From assembly GCF_000717995.1 (NCBI RefSeq), contig NZ_JODM01000012.1, positions 62,001 to 126,000 on the forward strand: a stretch of 64,000 bases of DNA, in the 5' to 3' direction. This stretch comes from Streptomyces violaceorubidus (lineage in GTDB: Bacteria > Actinomycetota > Actinomycetes > Streptomycetales > Streptomycetaceae). Within the stretch, counting starts at the first letter, position 1. Each line of letters starts with the position of its first letter. The position numbers were made by a program, and so were the translations under genes. Shown here one piece after another: positions 7,279-15,050 of the stretch. The notes under the pieces were generated by a model. That model ran no database searches. It saw nothing but the letters and a program-made list of their open reading frames with translations, and was not told the DNA's origin.

Positions 7279-8550
7279 TCACGCGGTTTCGCGCACGGCC
7301 CGGGCCAGGGTCTTCATGCCCTCGTCCAGCTCGTCGGGCGTGATGGTGAGCGCCGGCAGCAGCTTGACGACCTCGCTCTCCGGGCCGGACGTCTCGATGA
7401 GCAGCCCCAGCTCGAAGGCGCGCTTGGCGATGCGGCCCGCGCGGTCCTTGTCGTGGAACTCCAGGCCCCAGACCAGACCGCGCCCCCGGTACTCCTTGAT
7501 GTCGGCCAGGTTCTCCTCGGTGATGGCGATCAGGTGCTGCTCGACCTGCTCACCGCGGGTGCGGGTCTGCTTCTCCATCGCCGACCCGTCGGCCCAGTAG
7601 GCCTCCAGCGCGGCGGTCGCCGTGACGAAGGCCGGGTTGTTGCCGCGGAAGGTGCCGTTGTGCTCGCCCGGCTCCCACACGTCCAGCTCCGGCTTGAACA
7701 GGCACAGCGACATGGGCAGGCCGTAGCCGCTGATCGACTTGGAGACCGTGACGATGTCCGGCGTGATGCCCGCCTCCTCGAAGGAGAAGAAGGCACCGGT
7801 ACGGCCGCAGCCCATCTGGATGTCGTCGACGATGAGCAGCATGTCCTGGCGTTCGCACAGGTCGGCCAGGGCGCGCAGCCACTCGGCCCGGGCGACGTTG
7901 ATGCCGCCCTCGCCCTGCACGGTCTCGACGATCACCGCGGCCGGCTTGTTCAGACCGGAGCCCTGGTCCTCGAGGAGCCGCTCGAACCAGATGAAGTCCT
8001 CGACGGTCCCGTCGAAGTAGTTGTCGAACGGCATGGGCGTGCCGTGCACCAGCGGGATGCCCGCGCCGGCCCGCTTGAAGGCGTTGCCGGTCACCGCGAG
8101 GGAGCCCAGCGACATGCCGTGGAAGGCGTTGGTGAAGGACACGATCGACTCGCGCCCCTTCACCTTGCGCGCCAGCTTGAGCGCGGACTCGACGGCGTTG
8201 GTGCCCGTCGGGCCCGGGAACATGACCTTGTACGGCAGGTCGCGCGGGCGCAGGACGGTGTTCTGGAACGTCTCCAGGAAGCGGCGTTTGGCGGTCGTCG
8301 ACATGTCGAGACCGTGCGTGACGCCGTCCCGCTCCAGGTAGTCGATCAGCGCGCGTTTCAGGACGGCGTTGTTGTGCCCGTAGTTGAGCGAGCCCGCTCC
8401 GGCGAAGAAGTCGAGGTACTCGTGGCCGTCCTCGTCGTACATGCGGCTGCCGACCGCACGGTCGAAGACGGTGGGCCAGCCGCGGCAGTAGCTGCGCACC
8501 TCGGACTCGACCGTCTCGAAGACGCTGAGGTCGGGCTGGGTGATGGTCAC
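7279..8550 (-). CDS. ectB: Diaminobutyrate--2-oxoglutarate transaminase
   Basis: A 423-residue class III aminotransferase catalysing the first ectoine step, L-aspartate semialdehyde plus glutamate to L-2,4-diaminobutyrate. Visible features are the N-terminal YLDFFAGAGSLNYGH, the phosphate-binding GPTGTNAVE, the cofactor Asp in LLIVDDIQMGCGRTG and the PLP lysine in TVSKSISGYGLP. Length matches EctB. It lies 126 nt after ectA with a small hairpin in the gap, in the normal ectABCD order. Confidence 0.97.
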   Translation of the reverse strand: MTITQPDLSVFETVESEVRSYCRGWPTVFDRAVGSRMYDEDGHEYLDFFAGAGSLNYGHNNAVLKRALIDYLERDGVTHGLDMSTTAKRRFLETFQNTVLRPRDLPYKVMFPGPTGTNAVESALKLARKVKGRESIVSFTNAFHGMSLGSLAVTGNAFKRAGAGIPLVHGTPMPFDNYFDGTVEDFIWFERLLEDQGSGLNKPAAVIVETVQGEGGINVARAEWLRALADLCERQDMLLIVDDIQMGCGRTGAFFSFEEAGITPDIVTVSKSISGYGLPMSLCLFKPELDVWEPGEHNGTFRGNNPAFVTATAALEAYWADGSAMEKQTRTRGEQVEQHLIAITEENLADIKEYRGRGLVWGLEFHDKDRAGRIAKRAFELGLLIETSGPESEVVKLLPALTITPDELDEGMKTLARAVRETA

Positions 8551-8605
8551 GACGAATCGCTCCTCGTGGGGTGAGGGTGGGAGAGGGAGGTCGTACGGAT
8601 CCGGT

Positions 8606-8623
8606 GGGACCGGTCGCGGTCCC
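8606..8623 (-). promoter_or_regulatory. Small hairpin in the ectA-ectB spacer
   Basis: GGGACCG and CGGTCCC form a 7-bp stem with a GTCG loop in the 126-nt gap between ectA and ectB. It is weaker than the hairpins after ectB. Its role is unknown; it could affect mRNA processing. Confidence 0.4.
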
Positions 8624-8676
8624 GGGCCGGGAAGTCTGGGGGGCGGACTGTCGGCGCCCCGACGGCGCGGCGGGGG

Positions 8677-9189
8677 TCAGCCGCCGGCGGGCAGGGGGCC
8701 GATGCGGTACAGGACCTCGGGCTCGTGCGGCCCGTCGGGGAACACCGCCGTGTCGAACAGGACTTCGCGCTCAAGCCGGGCGCCGCGACGCTCGGCGAAC
8801 GAGGTGAACAGTCGTTGGGACGCCGTGTTGTCGGGGGAGATCGTCGTCTCCAGGGTGGTGACCCCGCACTCGCGCGCCACTCGGGCTGCCAACTGGTCGA
8901 CCAGCGTGGCCGCGAGCCCACGACCACGGTACGTCCCGTCCACCGCCACCTGCCACACGAGCAGGGTGTCGGGGCTGTCGGGCCGTACGTAGCCGGTGAT
9001 GAAGCCGACCGGCACGCCGTGCCCGTCGCGGACGACGGCCGAGGTCGAGGCGAAGTCCCGGCACCAGAGCAGGTAGCTGTACGAGGAGTTCAGGTCCAGG
9101 ACCTCGGAATCCTTCGCTATGCGCCACAGCGCGGTTCCGTCGGCCACTCTCGGACGGTCGATTTGCAGGTCTGCTTGCGCGGCAGTCAT
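8677..9189 (-). CDS. ectA: L-2,4-diaminobutyrate acetyltransferase
   Basis: A 170-residue GNAT enzyme that acetylates the gamma-amino group of L-2,4-diaminobutyrate. The EctA hallmark LDLNSSYSYLLWCRDF is at about residues 30-45, and the acetyl-CoA loop is YRGRGLAATLVDQLA. ATG 9189 gives the usual EctA N-terminus. No good Shine-Dalgarno lies before it: the preceding bases are part of an AT-rich imperfect inverted repeat, so initiation may be leaderless or regulated. It is the first gene of ectABCD, the compatible-solute operon used under salt and heat stress. Confidence 0.96.
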   Translation of the reverse strand: MTAAQADLQIDRPRVADGTALWRIAKDSEVLDLNSSYSYLLWCRDFASTSAVVRDGHGVPVGFITGYVRPDSPDTLLVWQVAVDGTYRGRGLAATLVDQLAARVARECGVTTLETTISPDNTASQRLFTSFAERRGARLEREVLFDTAVFPDGPHEPEVLYRIGPLPAGG

Positions 9190-9226
9190 GCAAATTGAAT
9201 TTACCCAGAGAAATTCGAAATTGCAT
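9188..9226 (-). promoter_or_regulatory. AT-rich inverted repeat over the ectA start
   Basis: A 39-bp imperfect palindrome. ATGCAA (9188-9193) mirrors TTGCAT (9221-9226), and GAATTT (9197-9202) mirrors AAATTC (9211-9216), around an 8-nt centre. It is strikingly AT-rich for this genome and includes the first bases of ectA. It is a candidate operator or core promoter element for the ect operon; which regulator would bind is not known from sequence. Confidence 0.5.
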
Positions 9227-9326
9227 CGCCGGACGGGGTTACGCGCCGAGGCGCTCTGTGTTATCACGCAGGCGCGTGCTCGCGCGCGAAGTGGCGGCGA
9301 TTTGTGGCGCTTTGCCCGGTGCGAAG

Positions 9327-9370
9327 GTCACATATCGGTCAGCATGTGGATCGGGTCACAATCAGGTAAC
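9327..9370 (+). promoter_or_regulatory. Two GlnR-box-like half-site pairs
   Basis: GTCAC-n6-GTCAG (9327-9342) and GTCAC-n6-GTAAC (9355-9370) fit the actinobacterial GlnR pattern gTnAc-n6-GaAAc, the second one well. From memory, GlnR has been reported as a nitrogen-linked repressor of the ect operon in S. coelicolor, which would fit the position about 140-180 nt upstream of ectA. The assignment rests on a short, degenerate motif. Confidence 0.45.
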
Positions 9371-9381
9371 CTGGAGGAGAC

Positions 9382-9516
9382 GTGCCCGAAATGCCAGGTT
9401 CCGGCGTGGCGAAATCCCCGTGTTTAGGTCCCGGAAAAGCGGGCAAAAGAATACGGGAAGCTGCGCTGAGTGGAATTCCTGAATTCAGCTTGTGTGAGTT
9501 TCAGGAATTCCCTTGA
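9382..9516 (+). other. Possible small open reading frame (44 codons), doubtful
   Basis: GGAGGAG stands 2 nt before a GTG that opens a 44-codon frame ending at a TGA next to the convergent aminotransferase stop. The codons are unlike Streptomyces: TTA, AGA and ATA occur and third positions are not GC-biased. The frame overlaps several inverted repeats. It may be a chance frame inside regulatory DNA or a foreign or regulatory peptide gene; no homologue is recognised. Confidence 0.2.
9472..9511 (-). terminator. Perfect 12-bp inverted repeat after the aminotransferase gene
   Basis: GGAATTCCTGAA (9472-9483) pairs with TTCAGGAATTCC (9500-9511) across 16 nt, 8 nt beyond the stop codon of the minus-strand aminotransferase. 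It is likely its terminator, although the stem is unusually AT-rich. The 48 bp from 9473 to 9520 contain four GAATTC hexamers, so a protein-binding role is also possible. Confidence 0.5.
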
Positions 9517-9518
9517 AT

Positions 9519-10646
9519 TCACGCTTCCGAAGAGCCGGTTCCGGCCCGCCGCCCCCATGTCTCCTCGACGGCCCGCCGGGCGGCCTCCGGGTCGGCCTTC
9601 AGGCCCCGCTCGGCCAGCGCGGCACCCAGTGCCGCCAGGCAGTCCTGGACGGCCCCGCGCCTCGCGTCCGCGCCGTAGTGGTTGACCCGGATCATCCCGC
9701 CCGCCAGCGCGCCGCCGCCCGCGGCCAGCGGCAGCGCCGGGTCCGACTCCAGGGCGCGGGCCACCAACGCGGACGCGTCGACGTCCGGCGGCGTCCGCAG
9801 GGTCGTCGCGACCGGCGCCGCGTCCCGCGCCTCGTACACGTACGGCTCCAGGCCGCCCAGCGCCAGCGCGCCGGCCCGGGTGGCCGCCGCGGCGGACGCG
9901 TGCCGCGCCATCACCGCCTCGGGGCCCTCCGCCTCGATGCGCTCGACGCAGGCCTCCAGCGCGAGCATCTCCAACTGCGCCGGGGCGTGCAGCAGCGCCT
10001 TGCGTCCGCCGTCGATCCAGCGCTCCTTCCAGTCGAGGAGCGACAGGTACGACCGCCGCGGGGCGTTCGGGTTCGCCGCCATCCGCGCCCAGGCCCGCTC
10101 GCTCACCGACACCGCCGAGACCCCGGCGGGGCCGCCCATCGCCTTCTGCGCGCCGATCACGCACAGATCCACGCCCCACGCGTCCGGCAGCACCGGCTCG
10201 GCGCCCACGGCGGCCACCGCGTCCAGGTAGAAGAGCGCGCCGTGCGCCCGCACCACCTCGCCGATCTCCGCGACCGGGTTGGTGTTGCCGGTCGCCGCCT
10301 CGGCGTGCACGAGGGAGACGAAATCGATCTCCGGGTGCTCGGCGAGGGCCCGGCGGACCTGCTCGGCGGAGACGGCCGTGTGGAACGGCACGGCGAGGTC
10401 GTGCACGGTGGCGCCGCAGTCCCGAAGCCAGTCGCCGAAGGTCTGCCCGTACGGCCCCGTGACGACGTTCAGCGCGACGGTGCCGGGACCCGCGGCGGCG
10501 CGGATCGCGCCCTCCAGCGGCAGCAGCGCCTCGCCCTGCATGACCACCACGTCCTGCCCGGTGCCGAGCAGGCGCGCGACCCGGTCCTCGATCACGGCGA
10601 ACCGTCCGGCGCTCAGCGGGGGGAGGTCCAGGAAGGGATGGGTCAC
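9519..10646 (-). CDS. Pyridoxal-phosphate aminotransferase, alanine-glyoxylate/serine-pyruvate type
   Basis: A 375-residue class V aminotransferase. The phosphate/PLP region VVVMQGEALLPLEGAIRAA, the cofactor Asp in FYLDAVAAVGAEPV and the Schiff-base lysine in CVIGAQKAMGGPAGVS are visible. This pattern fits the AGT/SPT subgroup, which transaminates alanine or serine with glyoxylate or pyruvate. GTG 10646 is chosen because GAGAG lies 9 nt upstream; an in-frame GTG at 10667 has no ribosome binding site. It sits upstream of ectA on the same strand but is separated by 329 nt with an inverted repeat, so a common transcript is unlikely. Confidence 0.85.
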   Translation of the reverse strand: MTHPFLDLPPLSAGRFAVIEDRVARLLGTGQDVVVMQGEALLPLEGAIRAAAGPGTVALNVVTGPYGQTFGDWLRDCGATVHDLAVPFHTAVSAEQVRRALAEHPEIDFVSLVHAEAATGNTNPVAEIGEVVRAHGALFYLDAVAAVGAEPVLPDAWGVDLCVIGAQKAMGGPAGVSAVSVSERAWARMAANPNAPRRSYLSLLDWKERWIDGGRKALLHAPAQLEMLALEACVERIEAEGPEAVMARHASAAAATRAGALALGGLEPYVYEARDAAPVATTLRTPPDVDASALVARALESDPALPLAAGGGALAGGMIRVNHYGADARRGAVQDCLAALGAALAERGLKADPEAARRAVEETWGRRAGTGSSEA

Positions 10647-10824
10647 GGCGGTGCTCTCTTCGGTCACGGCGGGTGTGCGGCGCGGGTACGCGGCGTACGG
10701 AGTCGAGAGTAACCATGGCGTCCGCCGGCACTCGCGCCGGAGTGTTTCCGTTGCGACACCCCCACGCCCGGAATCGTGGCTTCCGTCACAGCCGGAGCGA
10801 TCGATCGCCTGATGGACTGGCCCC

Positions 10825-11304
10825 GTGTTCCTCCTGCTGCTGGTCGTCGTGGTCGCCGTGGTGGCCGCCGTCGGCCTGACCGGCCACGGCGCGAGCGTCC
10901 TCGCCGCCCGCCGCGCCCGGGGGACGGGTGCCGGACCGGTGCTGCACGCCCTCGCCGCCTTCGCCGGTGCCGCCGCCGTCGCCATGTACGCCTGGGGGCT
11001 GCTGCACGTGACGGGCGCCGTCATGGAGTCGGACGGCGGCGCGGGCTCCGCGCCGGCGCCCCCCTGCCGCATGCCCGGGTACGAGGCGCGCGCCCTCCAC
11101 GTCACCGACCAGTCGGTCTCCTTCCTGCCCCTGGGGTTCGTCTGCGAGACCACCGACGGTGCCGACTACACCAGCGACGACGTCCCCGGCTACGTCAACC
11201 CCGCCACCGCCGTCCTGGCCCTCACCGCCGTCGCGAGCGCCGTCGGGGCCGGGTGCGCGAGCGAGTCGCGCACCCGTGCGGCTGCGGGCGGCGGGCGCCG
11301 GTGA
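10825..11304 (+). CDS. Small membrane protein of unknown function
   Basis: A 159-residue protein with three hydrophobic segments: residues about 1-20 (FLLLLVVVVAVVAAVGL), about 40-62, and about 133-150 near the C-terminus. Between the second and third lies a polar region of about 70 residues, probably outside, with two cysteines (PPCRMPGYEA and FVCETTDGAD) that could form a disulfide. No family is recognised. The GTG start has no obvious ribosome binding site. The amidohydrolase gene follows 43 nt later on the same strand. Confidence 0.7.
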   Translation: MFLLLLVVVVAVVAAVGLTGHGASVLAARRARGTGAGPVLHALAAFAGAAAVAMYAWGLLHVTGAVMESDGGAGSAPAPPCRMPGYEARALHVTDQSVSFLPLGFVCETTDGADYTSDDVPGYVNPATAVLALTAVASAVGAGCASESRTRAAAGGGRR

Positions 11305-11347
11305 CCGGCCCCGGACGGGTGTGCGGGCACCGTCTAGGGTGCGGGGC

Positions 11348-12439
11348 ATGAGCGATCGCGCGGTGCTGCACGTGAAGGGTCGGGTGCTCGTCGGACCGGA
11401 GGAGGTCCGGGACGAGGTGTGGGTGATCGACGGCCGGATCTCGTACGACCGCCCCACCGGCGCGGCCGACGTCCGCACCGTGGAGGGCTGGGCGCTGCCC
11501 GGCCTGGTCGACGCGCACTGCCACGTCGGCCTGGACCAGCACGGGGCGGTCCCCGCGGACGTCGCCGAGAAGCAGGCACTGACCGACCGCGAGGCGGGCA
11601 CCCTTCTCGTCCGCGACGCCGGCTCGCCCTCCGACACCCGCTGGATCGACGACCGGGAGGACCTTCCGAAGATCATCCGGGCCGGCCGGCACATCGCCCG
11701 CACCCGCCGCTACATCCGCAACTACGCCTGGGAAATCGAGCCCGAGGACCTCGTCGCGTACGTCGCCCAGGAGGCCCGGCGCGGCGACGGCTGGGTGAAG
11801 CTGGTCGGCGACTGGATCGACCGCGACCTCGGCGACCTGTCGGCCTGCTGGCCGCGCGGCGCCGTCGAGGCGGCCATCGGGGAGGCCCACCGCCTGGGCG
11901 CCCGCGTCACCGCGCACTGCTTCGCCGAGGACTCCCTGCGCGACCTGGTCGAGGCCGGCATCGACTGCGTCGAGCACGCCACCGGGCTCACGGACGACAC
12001 GATCCCCCTCTTCGCCGAGCGGGGCGTCGCCATCGTGCCCACCCTCGTCAACATCGCCACCTTCCCCGCGCTGGCCGACGGTGGCGAGTCCCGGTTCCCC
12101 CGCTGGTCGGCCCATATGCGCCGACTCCACGAGCGCCGCTACGACACCGTCCGCAACGCCTACGACGCCGGGGTCCCGGTCTTCGTGGGCACCGACGCGG
12201 GCGGCGCCCTCGCCCACGGGCTGGCCGGGGCCGAGGTCGCGGAGCTGGTCACCGCGGGCATCCCGCCCGTCGAGGCCCTCGCCGCGACGACCTGGGCCGC
12301 CCGGCGTTGGCTGGGCCGCCCGGGTCTGGAGGAGGGCGCACCGGCGGACCTGGTGGTGTACGAGCGCGACCCGCGCGCGGACGTGCGCGTGCTCACCGCT
12401 CCGCGCCGTGTGGTGCTCAACGGACGGGTCGTCGGTTAG
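11348..12439 (+). CDS. Amidohydrolase family protein (imidazolonepropionase-like)
   Basis: A 363-residue metal-dependent hydrolase of the amidohydrolase superfamily. The first metal motif HCHVG follows the strand GWALPGLVDA at about residue 55. A lysine in GWVKLVGDW, His in VTAHCFAED and VEHATGL, and the final metal-binding Asp in VFVGTDAGG complete the usual binuclear-site set. The C-terminal LEEGAPADLVVYERDPRAD belongs to the composite beta-sandwich domain. Such enzymes cleave cyclic amides, prolidase substrates or similar; the exact substrate is unknown. It appears monocistronic or paired with the preceding small membrane protein. Confidence 0.88.
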   Translation: MSDRAVLHVKGRVLVGPEEVRDEVWVIDGRISYDRPTGAADVRTVEGWALPGLVDAHCHVGLDQHGAVPADVAEKQALTDREAGTLLVRDAGSPSDTRWIDDREDLPKIIRAGRHIARTRRYIRNYAWEIEPEDLVAYVAQEARRGDGWVKLVGDWIDRDLGDLSACWPRGAVEAAIGEAHRLGARVTAHCFAEDSLRDLVEAGIDCVEHATGLTDDTIPLFAERGVAIVPTLVNIATFPALADGGESRFPRWSAHMRRLHERRYDTVRNAYDAGVPVFVGTDAGGALAHGLAGAEVAELVTAGIPPVEALAATTWAARRWLGRPGLEEGAPADLVVYERDPRADVRVLTAPRRVVLNGRVVG

Positions 12440-12635
12440 CCGACGGGAGTGACATCGGGGAACACCTGTGCGGGAAGTGGTGCGGAGGATTCGAAAGGGT
12501 TCGCCAAAACCCCACGAAGGGGTGAAGTGCCCTGGGTTCGCTGACGGTTGAGTGGACGCGGGGACATTCTGTCCGGGTCCCAAGCACATCGCTCATGCGT
12601 GCCCCGCACGTATGTCTCACTGGGGGTCCCACACC

Positions 12636-13568
12636 TTGAACGGCAACACCTTCCGCATGCCCGCACGCCGTCTCGCCACCGTCGCGGCGGCCACGGCCCT
12701 GGCCGCGGGCCCCGCGACCCTGGCCGGCGCGGGATCCGCCCACGCGACCGGTGACCACGGCCGCGCGAGCGCCACCGTGCTGCGCACCGGGCTCGACGTC
12801 TCGCTGCTCAACAAGACCGTGAACGTCCCGCTCGCGGTCACCCTCAACGAGGTGCAGGCACCCGGGAACGCCGAGAAGACCGCGCTCAGCGCCCGGCTGG
12901 ACGGCGTCGATGGCGGCAGGCCCTTCAGCGTCCTGCGCGCCGACGTCGCCGAGGCGAAGGCGACGGCCACCGCGGGCAGGAGCGAGGGCTCCACCACGCT
13001 GGCCCGCGCCCGGCTGCACGTCCCCGGGCTGCCGCTGCTGTCGGTGATCGAGGTCCAGGAGGTCACCTCCACGGCGACCTGCGAGGCCGGGAAGAAGCCG
13101 GTCGCCGACGCCAATCTGCTGGGTCCGGTGACCGTCCTGGGCAAGAAGGTCACGCTCACCACCGCCGGGACGACGGACGTGAAGGTGCCCGGGGTCGGCG
13201 AGGTGCGGCTCGACCTCTCCAAGGAGGAGACCACCTCCCGCACGGCCGCGGCCACCGCGCTCGAACTCAAGGTCTCCGTCAACCCCCTGGACCTCAACGT
13301 CGCCGACGTCGACGGCACCGTCACCCTGGCCAAGGCCACCTGCGAGTCCCCGGCCGCCCCGGCCGAACCGGCGGACGAGGCCGAGCAGCCCCCCGCCGAA
13401 CCGGCCGCCGAGCCCGCGGCCGAGGTCAAGGCCCAGGGCGCCCGCACCGAGGCCGACTTGGCCGAGACCGGCGGCAGCTCCGCGACGCCGTACGTCGCGG
13501 CCGGCGCCGCGGCCCTGCTCCTGGCGGGCGGTACCGCACTGGCCCTGGCCAGGCGCAAGCGCGGCTGA
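12636..13568 (+). CDS. Secreted, sortase-anchored surface protein (LAETG)
   Basis: A 310-residue exported protein. An Ala-rich signal peptide ending near GSAHA is followed by about 200 residues of beta-rich sequence (many T/V alternations), then a Pro/Ala/Glu-rich spacer (about 245-275). The C-terminal cell-wall sorting signal has LAETGG, a hydrophobic stretch of Ala/Leu and the basic tail ARRKRG. LAxTG is the pentapeptide cleaved by class E sortases of Streptomyces, as in long chaplins. TTG 12636 is preferred because GGGGG lies 9 nt upstream; ATG 12612 and ATG 12657 are in-frame alternatives. The function of the exposed domain is unknown. Confidence 0.85.
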   Translation: MNGNTFRMPARRLATVAAATALAAGPATLAGAGSAHATGDHGRASATVLRTGLDVSLLNKTVNVPLAVTLNEVQAPGNAEKTALSARLDGVDGGRPFSVLRADVAEAKATATAGRSEGSTTLARARLHVPGLPLLSVIEVQEVTSTATCEAGKKPVADANLLGPVTVLGKKVTLTTAGTTDVKVPGVGEVRLDLSKEETTSRTAAATALELKVSVNPLDLNVADVDGTVTLAKATCESPAAPAEPADEAEQPPAEPAAEPAAEVKAQGARTEADLAETGGSSATPYVAAGAAALLLAGGTALALARRKRG

Positions 13569-13967
13569 TCCCCACGGAGGGCGGACCGGGGGGCGTGCCT
13601 CGCGCCGGTTCCGGTCGGGGCGGCCCTGCGCCGGGCCCTGGCCGGGGCGGGCGGCGGTTCGGGGGAGTGGTGCGTCGCGGGCGGGGCGCGGCTCGGGCCT
13701 GGTCCGGCAGGGGCGTTCGTGCGGGGGTGGTTCTGGGCGGGGAGGGCGGCGGTTCGGGGTCGGTCGGTCGCGGGCGGCGTCTTCGGTGGGCCAGGCGCCT
13801 TGGGCCGGTTCTGGTCAGGGCGTCCGTGCGGGGGCCCTGGCGGGGATGGGCGGCGGTGCGGTGGGCCTGGATGGCGTGGTGTCGGCGGGAGGCGGGTGGT
13901 GGTGGTCCTGCACCGGTGCAGGTGCAGGTGCAGGTGCAGGTGCGAGGTTCGGGGCGGGGTGTCTGAC
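13569..13967. other. G-rich non-coding gap with degenerate repeats
   Basis: About 400 nt between the convergent LAETG-protein gene and cobC. No frame has both a plausible start and homology. The DNA is low-complexity and G-rich, with recurring versions of GGGCGGCGGTTCGGGG (near 13647 and 13745) and of CGT(T/C)CGTGCGGGGG (near 13712 and 13820), and it ends in a GGTGCA tandem repeat. It probably arose by slippage or duplication; no terminator hairpin is clear. Confidence 0.5.
13915..13944 (+). repeat. GGTGCA hexanucleotide tandem repeat
   Basis: Four perfect GGTGCA units (13915-13938) followed by GGTGCG. It lies 24 nt beyond the cobC stop in non-coding DNA. Tandem hexamers like this usually vary in copy number between strains; no function is implied. 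Confidence 0.85.
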
Positions 13968-15050
13968 TCAGACGGGACCCGGCAGCGCTCGGTTCAGCGC
14001 GTGCAGGAAGGCCTCCGTCGTCGTCCGGTCCCGTACCGCCAGGCGCAGCCACTCCTCGCCGAGCCCCGGGAAGGTGTCCCCGCGCCGGACCGCGTACCCC
14101 AGGCCGCGCAACCGGTGCCGTACGGCGGCCGCGTCCGGGACGCCGACCAGGACGAAGGGACCCTCGGCCGGGCCGACGACCCGCACCCCGGCACCGGCGA
14201 ACTCCGCCAGCCCGGCGACGAGCCGGTCCCGGTCGGCGGCGATGCGGTGGGCGGCGTGGGCGGCCTCCGCCAGCGCCCGCGGCGCCACGCACACCTCGGC
14301 CGCAGCCAGCGCGGGCGTGGACACCGGCCACAGCGGCTGGGCACGCCCCAGCTCGCCGACCGTCTCCGGGTCCGCGAGGACGTACCCGATGCGCAGCCCC
14401 GCCAGCCCCCAGGTCTTGGTGAGGCTGCGCAGGACGACCAGGCCGGGTACGTCCGTCCGCCCGGCCAGCGCCTCCCGCTCGCCCGGCACCGCGTCCATGA
14501 ACGCCTCGTCCACCACCAGCGTCCGCCCGGGCCGGGCCAGCGAGGCGAGGACGCCCGCCGGGTGCAGCACCGAGGTCGGGTTCGTCGGGTTGCCGACCAC
14601 CACCAGGTCGGCGTCCTCGGGGACGGCGGCGGGGTCGAGGCGGAAGCCGTCCGCCGCCCGCAGCAGCACCCGGCCGACCGTGTGGCCCGCGTCCCGCAGC
14701 GCCGCCTCGGGCTCGGTGAACTGGGGGTGCACCACCACCGGCCGGCGCACCTTCAGCGCCCGCGCCAGCAGCACGAACGCCTCCGCCGCACCCGCCGTCA
14801 GCAGCACCCGTTCCACCGGCAGCCCGTGCCGCGCCGCCACCGCCGCCCGCGCGGCCCGCCCGTCCGGGTAGGCGGCGAGCGAGCCGAGCGAGGCGGCGAC
14901 GTGCGCACGCAGCCAGGCCGGGGGAGTGTCCGCGCGGACGTTCACCGCGAGGTCCACCAGCGCCGAACCGTCGTCGCGCACCTCGGCGTCCCCGTGATGG
15001 CGCAGGTCCGGGCCGTCGGCGTCAGTGTGCGGAGGAGTGTGCGTGTCCAT
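13968..15050 (-). CDS. cobC: Threonine-phosphate decarboxylase (CobC) / histidinol-phosphate aminotransferase-like
   Basis: A 360-residue fold-type I PLP enzyme. It shows VLLTAGAAEAFVLLARAL, the NPTNPTSV loop, the cofactor Asp in TLVVDEAFMD and the PLP lysine in VLRSLTKTWGLAGLRIGY. By sequence alone it could be a HisC-like aminotransferase. As the last gene of the cobM-cobL-cobJ-cbiX block it is best read as the CobC enzyme that makes (R)-1-amino-2-propanol phosphate for the corrin side arm. Its first 29 nt overlap the end of cbiX in another frame. Confidence 0.82.
   Translation of the reverse strand: MDTHTPPHTDADGPDLRHHGDAEVRDDGSALVDLAVNVRADTPPAWLRAHVAASLGSLAAYPDGRAARAAVAARHGLPVERVLLTAGAAEAFVLLARALKVRRPVVVHPQFTEPEAALRDAGHTVGRVLLRAADGFRLDPAAVPEDADLVVVGNPTNPTSVLHPAGVLASLARPGRTLVVDEAFMDAVPGEREALAGRTDVPGLVVLRSLTKTWGLAGLRIGYVLADPETVGELGRAQPLWPVSTPALAAAEVCVAPRALAEAAHAAHRIAADRDRLVAGLAEFAGAGVRVVGPAEGPFVLVGVPDAAAVRHRLRGLGYAVRRGDTFPGLGEEWLRLAVRDRTTTEAFLHALNRALPGPV

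Larger units (their letters stand above)
9190..9518. promoter_or_regulatory. ectABCD upstream control region
   Basis: A 329-nt gap between ectA and the upstream same-strand aminotransferase, much less GC-rich than the coding DNA around it. It holds the palindrome over the ectA start, two GlnR-like half-site pairs (9327-9342 and 9355-9370), a 7-bp inverted repeat AACCTGG/CCAGGTT (9368-9374 and 9394-9400), and a 12-bp perfect inverted repeat with four GAATTC hexamers at its far end. A weak 44-codon plus-strand reading frame (9382-9516) is the only coding candidate. I could not assign -35/-10 boxes with confidence. Confidence 0.6.

Noticed and set aside
10797..10808. GCGATCGATCGC palindrome just upstream of the small membrane protein gene
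   Set aside because: It is short and made of an overlapping GATC/CGATCG pattern. Without conservation data it is not distinguishable from chance.
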